Positions 1 through 8,481 of a stretch of 64,000 nucleotides of DNA are shown here, piece by piece. A program made the translations under genes and the position numbers. How positions within the stretch are numbered: position 1 is the first letter of the stretch; each line of letters opens with the position of its first letter. The DNA comes from Streptomyces sp. NRRL F-4489 (GTDB taxonomy: Bacteria; Actinomycetota; Actinomycetes; Streptomycetales; Streptomycetaceae): assembly GCF_001509485.1 (NCBI RefSeq), contig NZ_LLZI01000079.1:25222-89221 (forward strand). The letters are read 5' to 3'. The notes under the pieces are model-generated. The model worked only from the letters and a program-made list of their open reading frames with translations, was not told the origin of the DNA and searched no databases.

Positions 1-61
1 GCTGGTCACCCGCGACCACATCGACTTCGGTCGAGTGTGGTCCGCGTCCTGTTGCCGCTGA
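1..61 (+). CDS. 3' end of a cysteine-rich leader peptide (uORF), 5' end outside window
   Basis: Frame 2 of the plus strand reads LVTRDHIDFGRVWSASCCR and stops with TGA at 59-61. No start codon is visible in the window, so the beginning lies to the left. The pattern (R/T)-x-H-(I/V)-D-(F/L)-x-R-V-x-S-x-x-C followed by a stop matches short peptides annotated as 'putative leader peptide' ahead of sulfur-assimilation genes in Streptomyces. The gene 85 bases downstream is an SsuD-like monooxygenase, which fits. The two Cys codons just before the stop suggest that ribosome stalling at low Cys-tRNA adjusts expression of the downstream gene. The match to the leader family is recalled, not searched, and the attenuation role is inferred. 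Confidence 0.55.
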   Translation, partial: LVTRDHIDFGRVWSASCCR

Positions 62-145
62 CTTCTCGTCCGCGCCCCTCCACCCCCATCGGGACATCCC
101 TGGGGACACCCCTGAGCACCTTCACGAGAAGACGAGGCCGCACCC

Positions 146-1264
146 ATGCCTGTCGAGTTCCTCGGCATAGCCGCCACCCACGACGGCTCCGAAGTAAGCC
201 CGCGCTCCGGCGCCTCCTTCGACAAGGACTACACCCTCAAGCTGGCCCGCGCCCACGAGGAGTACGGCTGGGACCGGGTCCTGTTCGCCTACGGCTCCGG
301 CTCCCCCGACCCCTCCCCCGCCGCCGCCTACGTCGCGGCCCGCACCGAGAAGCTCCAGCTCCTGGTGGCCCACCGGCCCAACGTCTCGTACCCGACGTTC
401 GCCGCCAAGACCTTCGCCACCCTGGACCGGATCAGCGACGGCCGGCTCGCGGTGCACTTCATCACCGGCGGCAACGACCACGAGCAGCGCCGCGAGGGCG
501 ACACCCTCACCAAGGACGAGCGCTACGACCGCACCCGCGAGTACATCCGGATCGTCAAGAAGGTCTGGACCCGCCACGAGCCCTTCGACCACGAGGGCAC
601 CCACTACCGCTTCCACGACTTCGTCTCCGACACCTTCCCCGTCCAGCAGCCGCATCCCCAGGTGTCGTTCGGCGGCTCCTCCCCGGCGGCGTACGCGGCG
701 GGCGGCGCCGAGGCGGACATCTACTGCCTGTGGGGCGAGCCGCTGGCGCAGACCGCCGAGCAGATCGCCTCGGTCAAGGCGGCCGCCGCCGCGGCCGGCC
801 GCACCGACGTGCCCCGGATCCAGGTGGCGTTCCGCCCGATCATCGCGCCCACCGAGGAGCTGGCCTGGGAGAAGGCGCACCGCACCCTGGAGCGGATCCG
901 GGCCCGCAAGGCGGGCGGTGTGCTCAGCCGCCGCCATCCGCTGACGAACCCTCAGAACGCGGGCTCCCAGCGGCTGTTGGCGGTGGCCGCGCAGGGTGAG
1001 CGGCACGACCGGGCGCTGTGGACGCCGACCGCCGCGGAGACCGGCGGGGCGGGCAACTCCACGGCTCTGGTCGGCACGCCGGAGACCGTCGCCCAGGCGC
1101 TGCTGGACTACTACGACCTGGGCGTGGACATCCTCTCCGCGCGCGGCTACGACCTGCTGGACGACGCCATCGACTTCGGGCGGTACGTCATCCCGCTGGT
1201 CCGCGAGGAGGTCGCCAAGCGCGACGCGGAACGGGCCGGCGCCTCGGCGCGCGCCGCGTCGTAG
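146..1264 (+). CDS. LLM-class flavin-dependent monooxygenase, SsuD (alkanesulfonate monooxygenase) type
   Basis: The 372-residue product is a bacterial luciferase-like TIM barrel. Features include the N-terminal MPVEFLGIAATHDGSE, the segment HFITGGNDHEQRREGD at about residues 108-123 (typical of SsuD), and DERYDRTREYIRIVKKVW at about 128-145. Members use FMNH2 from a partner reductase and O2 to release sulfite from alkanesulfonates. It is preceded by the end of a Cys-rich leader peptide, so expression may respond to cysteine supply. No flavin reductase or ABC transporter gene is visible beside it; they may lie to the left. A strong hairpin follows the stop codon. The substrate cannot be read from the sequence; dibenzothiophene-type or other sulfonate substrates are possible. 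Confidence 0.82.
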   Translation: MPVEFLGIAATHDGSEVSPRSGASFDKDYTLKLARAHEEYGWDRVLFAYGSGSPDPSPAAAYVAARTEKLQLLVAHRPNVSYPTFAAKTFATLDRISDGRLAVHFITGGNDHEQRREGDTLTKDERYDRTREYIRIVKKVWTRHEPFDHEGTHYRFHDFVSDTFPVQQPHPQVSFGGSSPAAYAAGGAEADIYCLWGEPLAQTAEQIASVKAAAAAAGRTDVPRIQVAFRPIIAPTEELAWEKAHRTLERIRARKAGGVLSRRHPLTNPQNAGSQRLLAVAAQGERHDRALWTPTAAETGGAGNSTALVGTPETVAQALLDYYDLGVDILSARGYDLLDDAIDFGRYVIPLVREEVAKRDAERAGASARAAS

Positions 1265-1272
1265 CGGCGGGG

Positions 1273-1302
1273 CCGGCCGCCGGGCGGGCACCCGGCGGCC
1301 GG
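1273..1302. terminator. Bidirectional hairpin terminator
   Basis: A perfect 12-bp stem, CCGGCCGCCGGG at 1273-1284 and its complement at 1291-1302, closes a 6-base loop. It sits between the convergent stop codons of the monooxygenase (1264) and the helicase (1311). There is no T-tract, as is common in Streptomyces terminators. Confidence 0.75.
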
Positions 1303-1310
1303 ACTCCCGG

Positions 1311-4127
1311 TCAGCCCACCGAGGAGTACGCCACGACCCCGCGCAGCACCCCGTCCATCGCCTTGCGCGCCGCTCGGGCCACCGTGCCCTCGGGCGGGGC
1401 CGCCGCGGCGATCTGGCCGAGGACGTCCACCAGCTGCTTGCACCAGCGGACGAAGTCGCCGGCCGGCATGTCCGCCTCGCCCAGCACCTCGTCCAGGCCG
1501 AAGCCGGAGGCCCAGCGGTAGGCGGCCCAGGCGAAGCCCAGATCCGGCTCGCGCTGGCCGACGCCCTCGGCCTGATTGATCCGGTGCTGCTCCTCCAGGG
1601 CGTCCAGCCGGCCCCAGATGTGCACCATCTCGGCGAGCGCGTCCCGGGCCTTGCCGGCCGGCAGCTTGGGCGCCACCGCGTCGTCGGCCTGGCGCGCCTC
1701 GTAGACCAGCGCCGAGGCGCAGGCCGCCAGCTCGGCGGGGCTCAAACCCTCCCAGACGCCCTCCCGCAGGCACTCGCTGGCCAGCAGGTCCAGCTCGCCG
1801 TAGAGGCGGGCCAGCCGGCGGCCCTCGTCGGTGACGGTGTCGCCTTCGAGGTAGTCCAGCTCGGTCAGCAGCGCGCAGATCCGGTCGAAGGTGCGGGCGA
1901 TGGTGTTCGTCCGGCCCTCGATGCGGCGCTCCAGCTGGCGGGTGTCCCGCATCAGCCGCTGGTAGCGCTCCGCCCAGCGGGCGTGGTCCTCCCGCTCGTC
2001 GCAGCCGTGGCAGGGATGGGCGCGGATGGCCTTGCGCAGCCGGGCGATCTCGCGGTCGTCGGCCGCCTCCGCCCGGGGCCGGCGGTGCCGGTCGGGCACC
2101 AGATGGCCGGCCTTGGTGCGCAGCGCGGACGCCAGATCGCGGCGGGACTGCGGGCTGCGGGCGTTGAAGCTGCGCGGGATCCGCATCCGGTCCAGGGCCT
2201 CCACCGGCACCGGGAAGTCCATCGACGCCAGCCGCTTGACCTGCCGCTCGGCGGTGAGCACCAGCGGGCGGGGGCCGTCGTGGGCGTCCAGACCGCGGTG
2301 GCCGTTGGTCCGGCCCGACGGCATGCCCGGGTCGAGCACCAGCGCCAGCCCGGCGTACTTGCCGGTCGGCACGTGGATGACGTCGCCGGGGCGGAGCTTC
2401 TCCAGCGCCGCGGCGGCCGCCACCCGGCGCTGGGCCGCGCCCTGCCGGGCCAGCTCGGTCTCCCGGTCCTTCAGCTCACGCCGCAGCCGGGCGTACTCCT
2501 CGAAGTCGCCGAGGTGGCAGACCATCGCCTCGCGGTAGCCGGCCAGGCCCTCTTCGTTGCGCTGCACCTGGCGGGTGATGCCGACCACCGACTTGTCGGC
2601 CTGGAACTGCGCGAACGACATCTCCAGCAGCTCGCGCGAGCGGTGCCGCCCGAACTGCGAGACCAGATTGACCGCCATGTTGTACGACGGCTTGAAGGAG
2701 GACCGCAGCGGATACGTCCGCGTCCCGGCGAGGCCGGCCAGCGCGGCGGGGTTCATCCCGCGCTGCCACAGCACCACCGCGTGGCCCTCGATGTCGATCC
2801 CGCGCCGCCCGGCCCGGCCGGTCAGCTGGGTGTACTCGCCGGGGGTGATGTCGGCGTGCTGCTCGCCGTTCCACTTGACGAGCTTCTCCAGGACGACCGA
2901 GCGGGCGGGCATGTTGATGCCCAGCGCCAGCGTCTCGGTGGCGAAGACCGCCTTGACCAGGCCCTTGACGAACAGCTCCTCGACGACCTCCTTGAACGTC
3001 GGCAGCATCCCGGCGTGGTGTGCCGCGATGCCCCGCTCCAGGCCCTCCAGCCACTCGAAGTAGCCGAGGACGTGCAGATCGTCGTCGGGGATGCCGGCCG
3101 TGCGGGCCTCGACTATCCGGCGGACCTGCTCGCGGGCCTCGGTGTCGTTGAGCCGCAGGCCGGAGTGGAGGCACTGCTGGACGGCGGCCTCGCAGCCGGC
3201 CCGGCTGAAGATGAAGGTGATGGCCGGCAGCAGCCCCTCGCTGTCCAGCCGGTCGATCACCTCGGGGCGGCTCGGCGTCCAGATCCGGGCGCGCTGCCGC
3301 CGCTCGCGCTCGCGGTCCGCCTCCCGCAGATTGCGGCCGCGGCGCTTGTCCCGGCCGAAGGTGGGGCGGCTGTTCTCCATCCGGGCCAGCCGCTCGAGAT
3401 CGGGGTTGACCTCGCGGCGGGTGCCGGCGGCGCCGTCCCGCTCCTCGAAGAGGTCGTAGATCCGGCGGCCGGCGAGCACGTGCTGCCACAGCGGGACCGG
3501 GCGGTGCTCGGAGACGATCACCTCGGTGTCGCCGCGGACGGTGTCGAGCCAGTCGCCGAACTCCTCGGCGTTGGAGACCGTCGCGGAGAGCGAGACCAGC
3601 GTCACCGACTCGGGGAGGTGGATGATCACCTCTTCCCAGACCGCGCCGCGGAAGCGGTCGGAGAGGTAGTGCACCTCGTCCATGACCACATAGCCCAGGC
3701 CGGCCAGCGACTGCGAGCCGGCGTAGAGCATGTTGCGCAGCACCTCGGTGGTCATCACGATCACCGGGGCGTCGCCGTTGACGCTGTTGTCGCCGGTCAG
3801 CAGGCCGACCTTCTCGGGGCCGTAGCGCGCGACGAGATCCTGGAACTTCTGGTTGGAGAGCGCCTTGATCGGCGTGGTGTAGAAGCATTTGCGGCCCTGC
3901 GCCAGGGCCAGGTGGACGGCGAATTCGCCGACGATCGTCTTGCCGGATCCGGTGGGAGCGGCGACCAGCACACCCTTTCCGGCCTCCAGGGCCTGGCACG
4001 CCTCGATCTGGTACGGATCCAGCTCGAAGTCGTACAGCTCCCGGAACGGCGCGAGTGCGGTGGCCTGCTCGGCCGCGCGGAGCTTGGCGGCGGCATAGCG
4101 CTCAGCAGGGGACATGTCCTCGGTCAT
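1311..4127 (-). CDS. helY: HelY-type Ski2-like DEAD/DEAH-box RNA helicase
   Basis: The 938-residue product is an ATP-dependent superfamily 2 helicase of the Ski2/Mtr4 group, probably acting in RNA processing or decay. Near the N-terminus is the Walker A motif APTGSGKT at about residue 55, followed by the TTPIKALSNQK segment, the DEVH box (VVMDEVHYL) and SLSATVSN. The helicase C half carries AGMLPTFKEVVEELF and the motif VI segment QLTGRAGRRGID. The C-terminal third is the DSHCT-like domain of this family. The start is placed at the ATG giving MTEDMSPAERYAAAK, which matches the family start; the frame stays open 33 bases further upstream. It lies downstream of tatC on the same strand but is separated from it by a hairpin, so it is probably transcribed on its own. 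Confidence 0.92.
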   Translation of the reverse strand: MTEDMSPAERYAAAKLRAAEQATALAPFRELYDFELDPYQIEACQALEAGKGVLVAAPTGSGKTIVGEFAVHLALAQGRKCFYTTPIKALSNQKFQDLVARYGPEKVGLLTGDNSVNGDAPVIVMTTEVLRNMLYAGSQSLAGLGYVVMDEVHYLSDRFRGAVWEEVIIHLPESVTLVSLSATVSNAEEFGDWLDTVRGDTEVIVSEHRPVPLWQHVLAGRRIYDLFEERDGAAGTRREVNPDLERLARMENSRPTFGRDKRRGRNLREADRERERRQRARIWTPSRPEVIDRLDSEGLLPAITFIFSRAGCEAAVQQCLHSGLRLNDTEAREQVRRIVEARTAGIPDDDLHVLGYFEWLEGLERGIAAHHAGMLPTFKEVVEELFVKGLVKAVFATETLALGINMPARSVVLEKLVKWNGEQHADITPGEYTQLTGRAGRRGIDIEGHAVVLWQRGMNPAALAGLAGTRTYPLRSSFKPSYNMAVNLVSQFGRHRSRELLEMSFAQFQADKSVVGITRQVQRNEEGLAGYREAMVCHLGDFEEYARLRRELKDRETELARQGAAQRRVAAAAALEKLRPGDVIHVPTGKYAGLALVLDPGMPSGRTNGHRGLDAHDGPRPLVLTAERQVKRLASMDFPVPVEALDRMRIPRSFNARSPQSRRDLASALRTKAGHLVPDRHRRPRAEAADDREIARLRKAIRAHPCHGCDEREDHARWAERYQRLMRDTRQLERRIEGRTNTIARTFDRICALLTELDYLEGDTVTDEGRRLARLYGELDLLASECLREGVWEGLSPAELAACASALVYEARQADDAVAPKLPAGKARDALAEMVHIWGRLDALEEQHRINQAEGVGQREPDLGFAWAAYRWASGFGLDEVLGEADMPAGDFVRWCKQLVDVLGQIAAAAPPEGTVARAARKAMDGVLRGVVAYSSVG

Positions 4128-4257
4128 CGTGCTTACGAGCCTACCGGCCGCCTCTGACATCGACCGGATCTTTATGGCGGCCCTTTACCCGGCCCGGCGC
4201 CGGGGCCGACCGCCCGGGACCCGGCCCAGAGCGCCGGCACCGGCCCCGGACACGGCG

Positions 4258-4290
4258 GCGGCCCCCGGCGCGTCAGCGCGCGGGGGCCGC
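4258..4290 (-). terminator. Hairpin terminator downstream of tatC
   Basis: GCGGCCCCC at 4258-4266 pairs with GGGGGCCGC at 4282-4290. An inner GCGC/GCGC stem around a GTCA loop extends the structure. It lies 53 bases beyond the tatC stop and upstream of helY, so it probably ends the tat transcript. Confidence 0.65.
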
Positions 4291-4343
4291 GAAGTCCGGT
4301 GCGTGGCGGGTCACTTCCCGTGACGCCGCCGCCACTCGCCCCG

Positions 4344-5318
4344 TCAGGTCACGTCGTCGTACCCGCGGCGCTCGCCGTCCGTCCGCTCCCCGCCGGCCTG
4401 CTCCGGCAGCATCCGGCCGGACGCGACCGGCTCGATCTCGCCGATCTCGGCCGGGGTCAGATCGAGTTCGGACGCCTCGTCGTCGGCCAGGTCCCGGTCG
4501 GGGTTGGCGAGCCGGCGCCGGCGGTCGTTGAAGAGGCAGATGCCCACCGCGCCGAAGTACAGCAGCACGATCGGGGCGGCCAGCAGGGACATGGTCAGCG
4601 GGTCGCCGGTCGGGGTGGCGACCGCCGAGAAGATCGTGATGCCCAGCACCATGAACCGCCACCAGCTCAGCACCCGCTTGCCGGTGAGCACCCCGCCGAG
4701 GTTGAGCAGCACCAGCAGCAGCGGCAGCTCGAAGGAGAAGCCGAAGACCAGCACCATGCGCGTGACGACGTCGAGGAAGTCGTCGGCCGGGAAGAGGTTG
4801 GCCCAGTTCTCCGGGGTCAGGCCCACCAGCGCCCCGGCGGTGGTGGGCAGGACCGCGTACGCGAGGTAGGCGCCGCCGAGGAAGAGCGGGACGCCGGCGC
4901 CCACGAACGTCAGCGCGTACTTCTTCTCGTGCTTGTGGAGACCGGGCGCGAGGAAGGCCCAGAGCTGGTAGAGCCACAGCGGGCTGGCCGCGACCAGGCC
5001 GACCGTCAGCGACAGCTTCAGCATGATCGTGAACGGACCCAGCAGGCCGTTCACGGTGATCTCCGCACACGGGTGGGGGTGCCCGCCGGCCGGCGCGCCG
5101 TTCTTCGGGCAGCCGACGGCGTCGATGACCGGCCCGGTGATGAAGTGCGCGACGTGGTCGTACTGCCACATCGCGATCGCGGTGACCACGAGGATGGCCA
5201 GCACCGATTTCAGCAGCCGGTTGCGCAGCTCACGCAGATGTGCCGCGAGGGGCATCCGCCCCTCGGGGTCCTTCTGCTGCTTGCGGGCAGACTTGAGCAA
5301 CCCACTTCCTCGTCTCAT
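4344..5318 (-). CDS. tatC: Sec-independent protein translocase subunit TatC
   Basis: TatC is the polytopic receptor subunit of the twin-arginine translocase, which exports folded proteins across the membrane. The family signature MPLAAHLRELRNRLLKS lies near residues 22-38, followed by about six hydrophobic segments including VAASPLWLYQLWAFLAPGL. The C-terminal tail after the last membrane segment is hydrophilic and charged. The ATG at 5318 has a poor ribosome site. A TTG at 5300 (giving MLKSARKQQKD) follows AGGAAG at good spacing and may be the real start, leaving 318 residues. It lies 45 bases after tatA, and the two are presumably cotranscribed. No tatB is present here. Confidence 0.95.
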   Translation of the reverse strand: MRRGSGLLKSARKQQKDPEGRMPLAAHLRELRNRLLKSVLAILVVTAIAMWQYDHVAHFITGPVIDAVGCPKNGAPAGGHPHPCAEITVNGLLGPFTIMLKLSLTVGLVAASPLWLYQLWAFLAPGLHKHEKKYALTFVGAGVPLFLGGAYLAYAVLPTTAGALVGLTPENWANLFPADDFLDVVTRMVLVFGFSFELPLLLVLLNLGGVLTGKRVLSWWRFMVLGITIFSAVATPTGDPLTMSLLAAPIVLLYFGAVGICLFNDRRRRLANPDRDLADDEASELDLTPAEIGEIEPVASGRMLPEQAGGERTDGERRGYDDVT

Positions 5319-5363
5319 GCGTCAGCCGCACCGGCGTGGGCCGGTACGGCCGGATCGGCTCGG

Positions 5364-5663
5364 TCAGCTCTGGTTGGTGCGGTTCGGCTCGGCCACGGGG
5401 CGCGAGCTGGCCACGTCACCGGGGGCGGCCTGAATCGTACGGGGCGCCTGCTGGGCCGCGTCGGCGGGCGTCTGCGCCGCGGTGCCGCCCTCGGCCGCCT
5501 TCTCCGCCTCGCTCTCCTTCTTCATCGCCTTGGCCTCGCTCTTGAGGATGCGGGCCGACTTGCCGAGCGAACGCGCCATGTCCGGGAGCTTCTTCGCGCC
5601 GAACAGCAGAAAGATCACGGCGATGATCAGCAGAATCTCGGGGAGCCTCAGGTTGGCTAGCAT
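5364..5663 (-). CDS. tatA: Sec-independent protein translocase subunit TatA
   Basis: The 99-residue protein begins [20 protein letters not shown], a single membrane helix. It is followed by the conserved [16 protein letters not shown] amphipathic hinge and a charged, Ala/Glu-rich tail. This is the pore-forming TatA/E subunit. It sits immediately upstream of tatC on the same strand, as in other actinobacteria. The ATG is preceded by GAGAAGG about nine bases away. Confidence 0.94.
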   Translation of the reverse strand: MLANLRLPEILLIIAVIFLLFGAKKLPDMARSLGKSARILKSEAKAMKKESEAEKAAEGGTAAQTPADAAQQAPRTIQAAPGDVASSRPVAEPNRTNQS

Positions 5664-5871
5664 GTGCGACTACCTTCTCGCCGGGGCGGCGTCTCCTGTG
5701 GTGCCTGCCGATGGGGTCGGACTGGCGTCCTGGTGGTGCCTCGATCGTAACGTTCGGCGGTGAACGTCCGGCAATCCCCGTGCATACCGCGGATTGCCCG
5801 CACCGCCGCACCGTCTGAACCGCTTCGCAGCCTACCCGCCGGACGTGCGCGGGAGCAGGCCGCCCGGCGCG

Positions 5872-6081
5872 TCAGCCGCGCTCGCGGCCGAGGTCGTGCA
5901 TCCGCGAGGCCAGCGGCACCGCGGCCCGCTCCAGGTCGCTCGCGGCCCGCTGGATCCGCTCGCTGGCCGTGCCGACCTCCCGGGCCAGCCGCCGCACCTG
6001 GGCGAAGACGCGGACGGCGAGGACGCCGAGCACGGCGATCCCCAGGAAACCGAGGGCGACAGCGATCATGGGCCACAGCAT
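5872..6081 (-). CDS. Small single-pass membrane protein with coiled-coil tail, unknown function
   Basis: This 69-residue product has one N-terminal hydrophobic helix (MIAVALGFLGIAVLGVLAV). A heptad-like amphipathic stretch follows from about residue 28 (QVRRLAREVGTASERIQRA), so it is probably membrane-anchored with a cytoplasmic or cell-wall-side coiled coil. It starts 35 bases after the zinc-ribbon gene and precedes tatA by about 208 bases. It could belong to the pafBC-tat transcript. I do not recognise a characterised family. Confidence 0.6.
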   Translation of the reverse strand: MLWPMIAVALGFLGIAVLGVLAVRVFAQVRRLAREVGTASERIQRAASDLERAAVPLASRMHDLGRERG

Positions 6082-6116
6082 GCACCGAGCCTATCGGGCC
6101 GTCCGGCGGCGGGCGG

Positions 6117-6377
6117 TCAGCCGGTGTGCAGCCGCAGCGTGCGCACCCCGCCGCCGGTGAGCAGCGCCACGATCCGCTCCCCGGCCGGTTTGCGCACCGC
6201 GCGGCCGCAGCCGGGGCAGGTGAAGGCGTAGAAGGTGGTGCGCCGGCTGGCGCCGATGGCCAGCCGGAAGGCGTCCGAGGCCAGCTCGAACCGGCCCCGG
6301 CACTCCGGGCAGGCCGCCTTGAAGCGCACCGGCGCGGCTCTGCCCGCCGGCGCGGCCGCCGCGCTCGTCGTCGTCAT
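6117..6377 (-). CDS. Small zinc-ribbon protein, FmdB-like
   Basis: The 86-residue protein carries two CxxC pairs, CPEC near residue 23 and CPGC near residue 54. They flank a short beta-rich segment, as in small zinc ribbons. The N-terminus is Ala-rich and probably flexible. It lies between pafC and the small membrane protein on the same strand, 33 bases from pafC, so cotranscription is likely. A regulatory, RNA- or protein-binding role would fit the fold, but no specific function can be read. Confidence 0.6.
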   Translation of the reverse strand: MTTTSAAAAPAGRAAPVRFKAACPECRGRFELASDAFRLAIGASRRTTFYAFTCPGCGRAVRKPAGERIVALLTGGGVRTLRLHTG

Positions 6378-6410
6378 CCCGTCCGCCTCTCCTCCGGTCC
6401 GCGGGTCCGT

Positions 6411-7361
6411 TCAGCCGCCGTACGCCGCGAGCGCCTGCCGGGCCGCCTCGCGGGCGCTGTCCGCCAGCTCCGGCGGCGAGACGATCCGGCCGTCCCGGCC
6501 CAGCCGCAGCGCCAGCCGCCGCAGCGACGCCGGGTCGGGGGTGCGCAGGGTGATCCGCAGCCCGCCGCCGGGCAGCTCCTCGGCGCTGTCGTGCGGGTAG
6601 TACTCGGCGACCCAGCGGCCGCCGGGCCCCACCTCGATGGCGACCTCGGGGTCCTCGGCGGAGGGCTGCACCAGCCCCTCGGAGAGGTCCCGCAGCTCGA
6701 CCGGCGGCGGGTCGGCGGGCGCGTCCAGCAGCCGGATCTCGGCGACCCGGTCGAGCCGGAAGGTGCGCCGGGCCTCGGAGAGCCGGCACCACGCCTCCAT
6801 GTACGTGTGGCCGACCGCGAACAGCCGGATCGGGTCCACCTCGCGCTCGGTCAGCTCGTCGCGGGCCGGGGAGTAGTAGCGCAGCCACAGCCGGCGCCGC
6901 TCGGCGATGGCGCGGTCCACGTCGGCGAAGACGCCGCCCTCGGACTCGAAGGTCACCGACAGCCGGGAGCTGGCCCCGGCCGCCTCGCCGGCCGCCGCCT
7001 CCAGCTTGGCGGTGGCCCGCAGCAGCGCCTGCCGGTCGCCCTCGCGCAGCCCCGGCAGGGTGGCCACCGCGCGGGCCGCGACCAGCAGCGCGGTGGCCTC
7101 GTCGGCGGCCAGCCGCAGCGGTTCGGCGACGTCGTCGGGGTTGTGCCACCAGATGCGGTCGCCGTCGGTGTCGATGTCCATCAGGTCGCCGCCGCGGAAG
7201 CTCGTCCCGCACATCGGCAGCACGTCGAGGTCGGCGATCAGCTCGTCCTCGGTGATGCCGAAGGCGCGCGCCACATCGCTGACCCGGGCGCCGGGGCGCT
7301 CGCGCAGATAGGTCACCAGCGACAGCATCCGGCGGGTCTGGTCGATCGCGTTCGCAGCCAT
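6411..7361 (-). CDS. pafC: WYL-domain transcriptional regulator PafC
   Basis: The 316-residue protein has an N-terminal winged helix-turn-helix (RVSDVARAFGITEDELIADL). A central WYL region (RRLWLRYYSPARDELTEREV, then DPIRLFAVGHTYMEAWCR) and a C-terminal WCX domain follow. PafB and PafC form the heterodimer that activates DNA-damage genes independently of LexA/RecA in mycobacteria, probably sensing single-stranded DNA through the WYL domain. The start is the ATG at 7361 with GAGGGGGA upstream. The gene begins 14 bases after the pafB stop, so the two form one operon, as in other actinobacteria. Confidence 0.92.
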   Translation of the reverse strand: MAANAIDQTRRMLSLVTYLRERPGARVSDVARAFGITEDELIADLDVLPMCGTSFRGGDLMDIDTDGDRIWWHNPDDVAEPLRLAADEATALLVAARAVATLPGLREGDRQALLRATAKLEAAAGEAAGASSRLSVTFESEGGVFADVDRAIAERRRLWLRYYSPARDELTEREVDPIRLFAVGHTYMEAWCRLSEARRTFRLDRVAEIRLLDAPADPPPVELRDLSEGLVQPSAEDPEVAIEVGPGGRWVAEYYPHDSAEELPGGGLRITLRTPDPASLRRLALRLGRDGRIVSPPELADSAREAARQALAAYGG

Positions 7362-7375
7362 GGTCCGTCCCCCTC

Positions 7376-8365
7376 TCAGCCCTTGGCCACCGCGCGCAGC
7401 CGGTCGATGACCCCGTCGCGCAGCTCCGCCGGTTCCAGTACGACCACGTCCGGCCCGAACTCCACCAGCCAGGCGTCGAGCCCGTGCCCGTTGGGGATCT
7501 CCAACTCGTCCCAGCCGCCGTCCAGTTCCCGGACGGACAGCGCGCGGGCGCGCAGCGGATAGCCGTGCCCGGCGCGGAGCCGGATCCGGGCGGTGCCGGT
7601 GGCGGTCTCGCCCGCCCAGCGCTCGACGGTCTCGCGGACGGTGACGTGGTCGGGCACCGGCGCGGTGAACTTCCCCTGCCGGGAGCGGACCCGGCCGGTG
7701 ATGCGGGAGAGCCGGAAGACCCGCTCGGCGCCGCGGTCGCGGTCCCAGCCGGCGACGTACCAGTGGCCGCGCCAGCACTCCAGGATCCACGGCTCGATGT
7801 GCCGCTGCTCGGGGCGGGCGGCGTTGGACTTGCGGTAGTCGAAGACGACCGGGCGGCGGTCGCGGCAGGCCAGCATCAGCGGTTCGAAGGCCGCCTCGTG
7901 GGTGGGGATGCGGGGCTCCAGCGCGCTGTGCGGCTGCCCGGCGTCCAGGTCGGCCTCGGCGCCGGCCAGCGGCATCCCGGCCGCGCGCAGCTTCTGGAGC
8001 GCGCCGCTGGCGGCGCCGGCCAGCCGGGCCTGCTGCCAGACCTTGGCGGCCAGGCCGAGGGCGGCGGCCTCCTCGGCGTCCAGGGTGATCGCAGGGAGGC
8101 GGTTGCTGTCGCGGCGGGCGAGGTAGCCGGTCTCGCCGTCGATGCCGTCGACGGTCTCGATGACCAGGCCCAGCTCGCGCAGGTCGTCCTTGTCCCGCTC
8201 GAACATGCGGTTGAAGGCGTCGTCGGGGCCGGCCGGGGCGCCCGGGCCGAACGCCTCGCGGTACGCCTCGATCGAGGACCGCAGCTCGTGCTTGGTCAGC
8301 GGGCGTCGCGTCCCCAGCAGGCACAGCGCCAGATTCATCAGCCGCTCGGCCTTGGCAATCGCCAT
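7376..8365 (-). CDS. pafB: WYL-domain transcriptional regulator PafB
   Basis: The 329-residue protein has an N-terminal HTH region starting MAIAKAERLMNLALCLLGTR. Its WYL domain spans about residues 150-215 (RRPVVFDYRKSNAARPEQ, then IEPWILECWRGHWYVAGWDR), followed by a C-terminal WCX domain. It is the partner of PafC in the mycobacterial-type DNA-damage response. It lies directly upstream of pafC and beside two FKBP genes and pafA. The neighbourhood is conserved with the Pup-proteasome genes, although the regulator itself is not part of proteolysis. Confidence 0.92.
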   Translation of the reverse strand: MAIAKAERLMNLALCLLGTRRPLTKHELRSSIEAYREAFGPGAPAGPDDAFNRMFERDKDDLRELGLVIETVDGIDGETGYLARRDSNRLPAITLDAEEAAALGLAAKVWQQARLAGAASGALQKLRAAGMPLAGAEADLDAGQPHSALEPRIPTHEAAFEPLMLACRDRRPVVFDYRKSNAARPEQRHIEPWILECWRGHWYVAGWDRDRGAERVFRLSRITGRVRSRQGKFTAPVPDHVTVRETVERWAGETATGTARIRLRAGHGYPLRARALSVRELDGGWDELEIPNGHGLDAWLVEFGPDVVVLEPAELRDGVIDRLRAVAKG

Positions 8366-8430
8366 CGGCGCCCTCTCTCCTCAAGTCCCAACGGGTGACC
8401 GTACCGCCCGGTGCCCGTCCGGCAAAAGCG

Positions 8431-8462
8431 GGAGGGCCCGCACCGGCCGGCGCGGGCCCTCC
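8431..8462 (-). terminator. Hairpin terminator after the FKBP gene
   Basis: GGAGGGCCCGC at 8431-8441 pairs perfectly with its complement at 8452-8462 around a 10-base loop. It lies 20 bases past the stop of the cytoplasmic FKBP gene on the minus strand. It separates the FKBP genes from pafBC. Confidence 0.75.
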
Positions 8463-8481
8463 GGGGGCGTCGTCGCTGGTC

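Noticed and set aside
996-4157. Long open frame on the plus strand opposite the HelY helicase
   Set aside because: Antisense shadow in GC-rich DNA: Arg/Pro/Gly/Val-biased, no family motif and no ribosome site; the opposite strand has a complete helicase.
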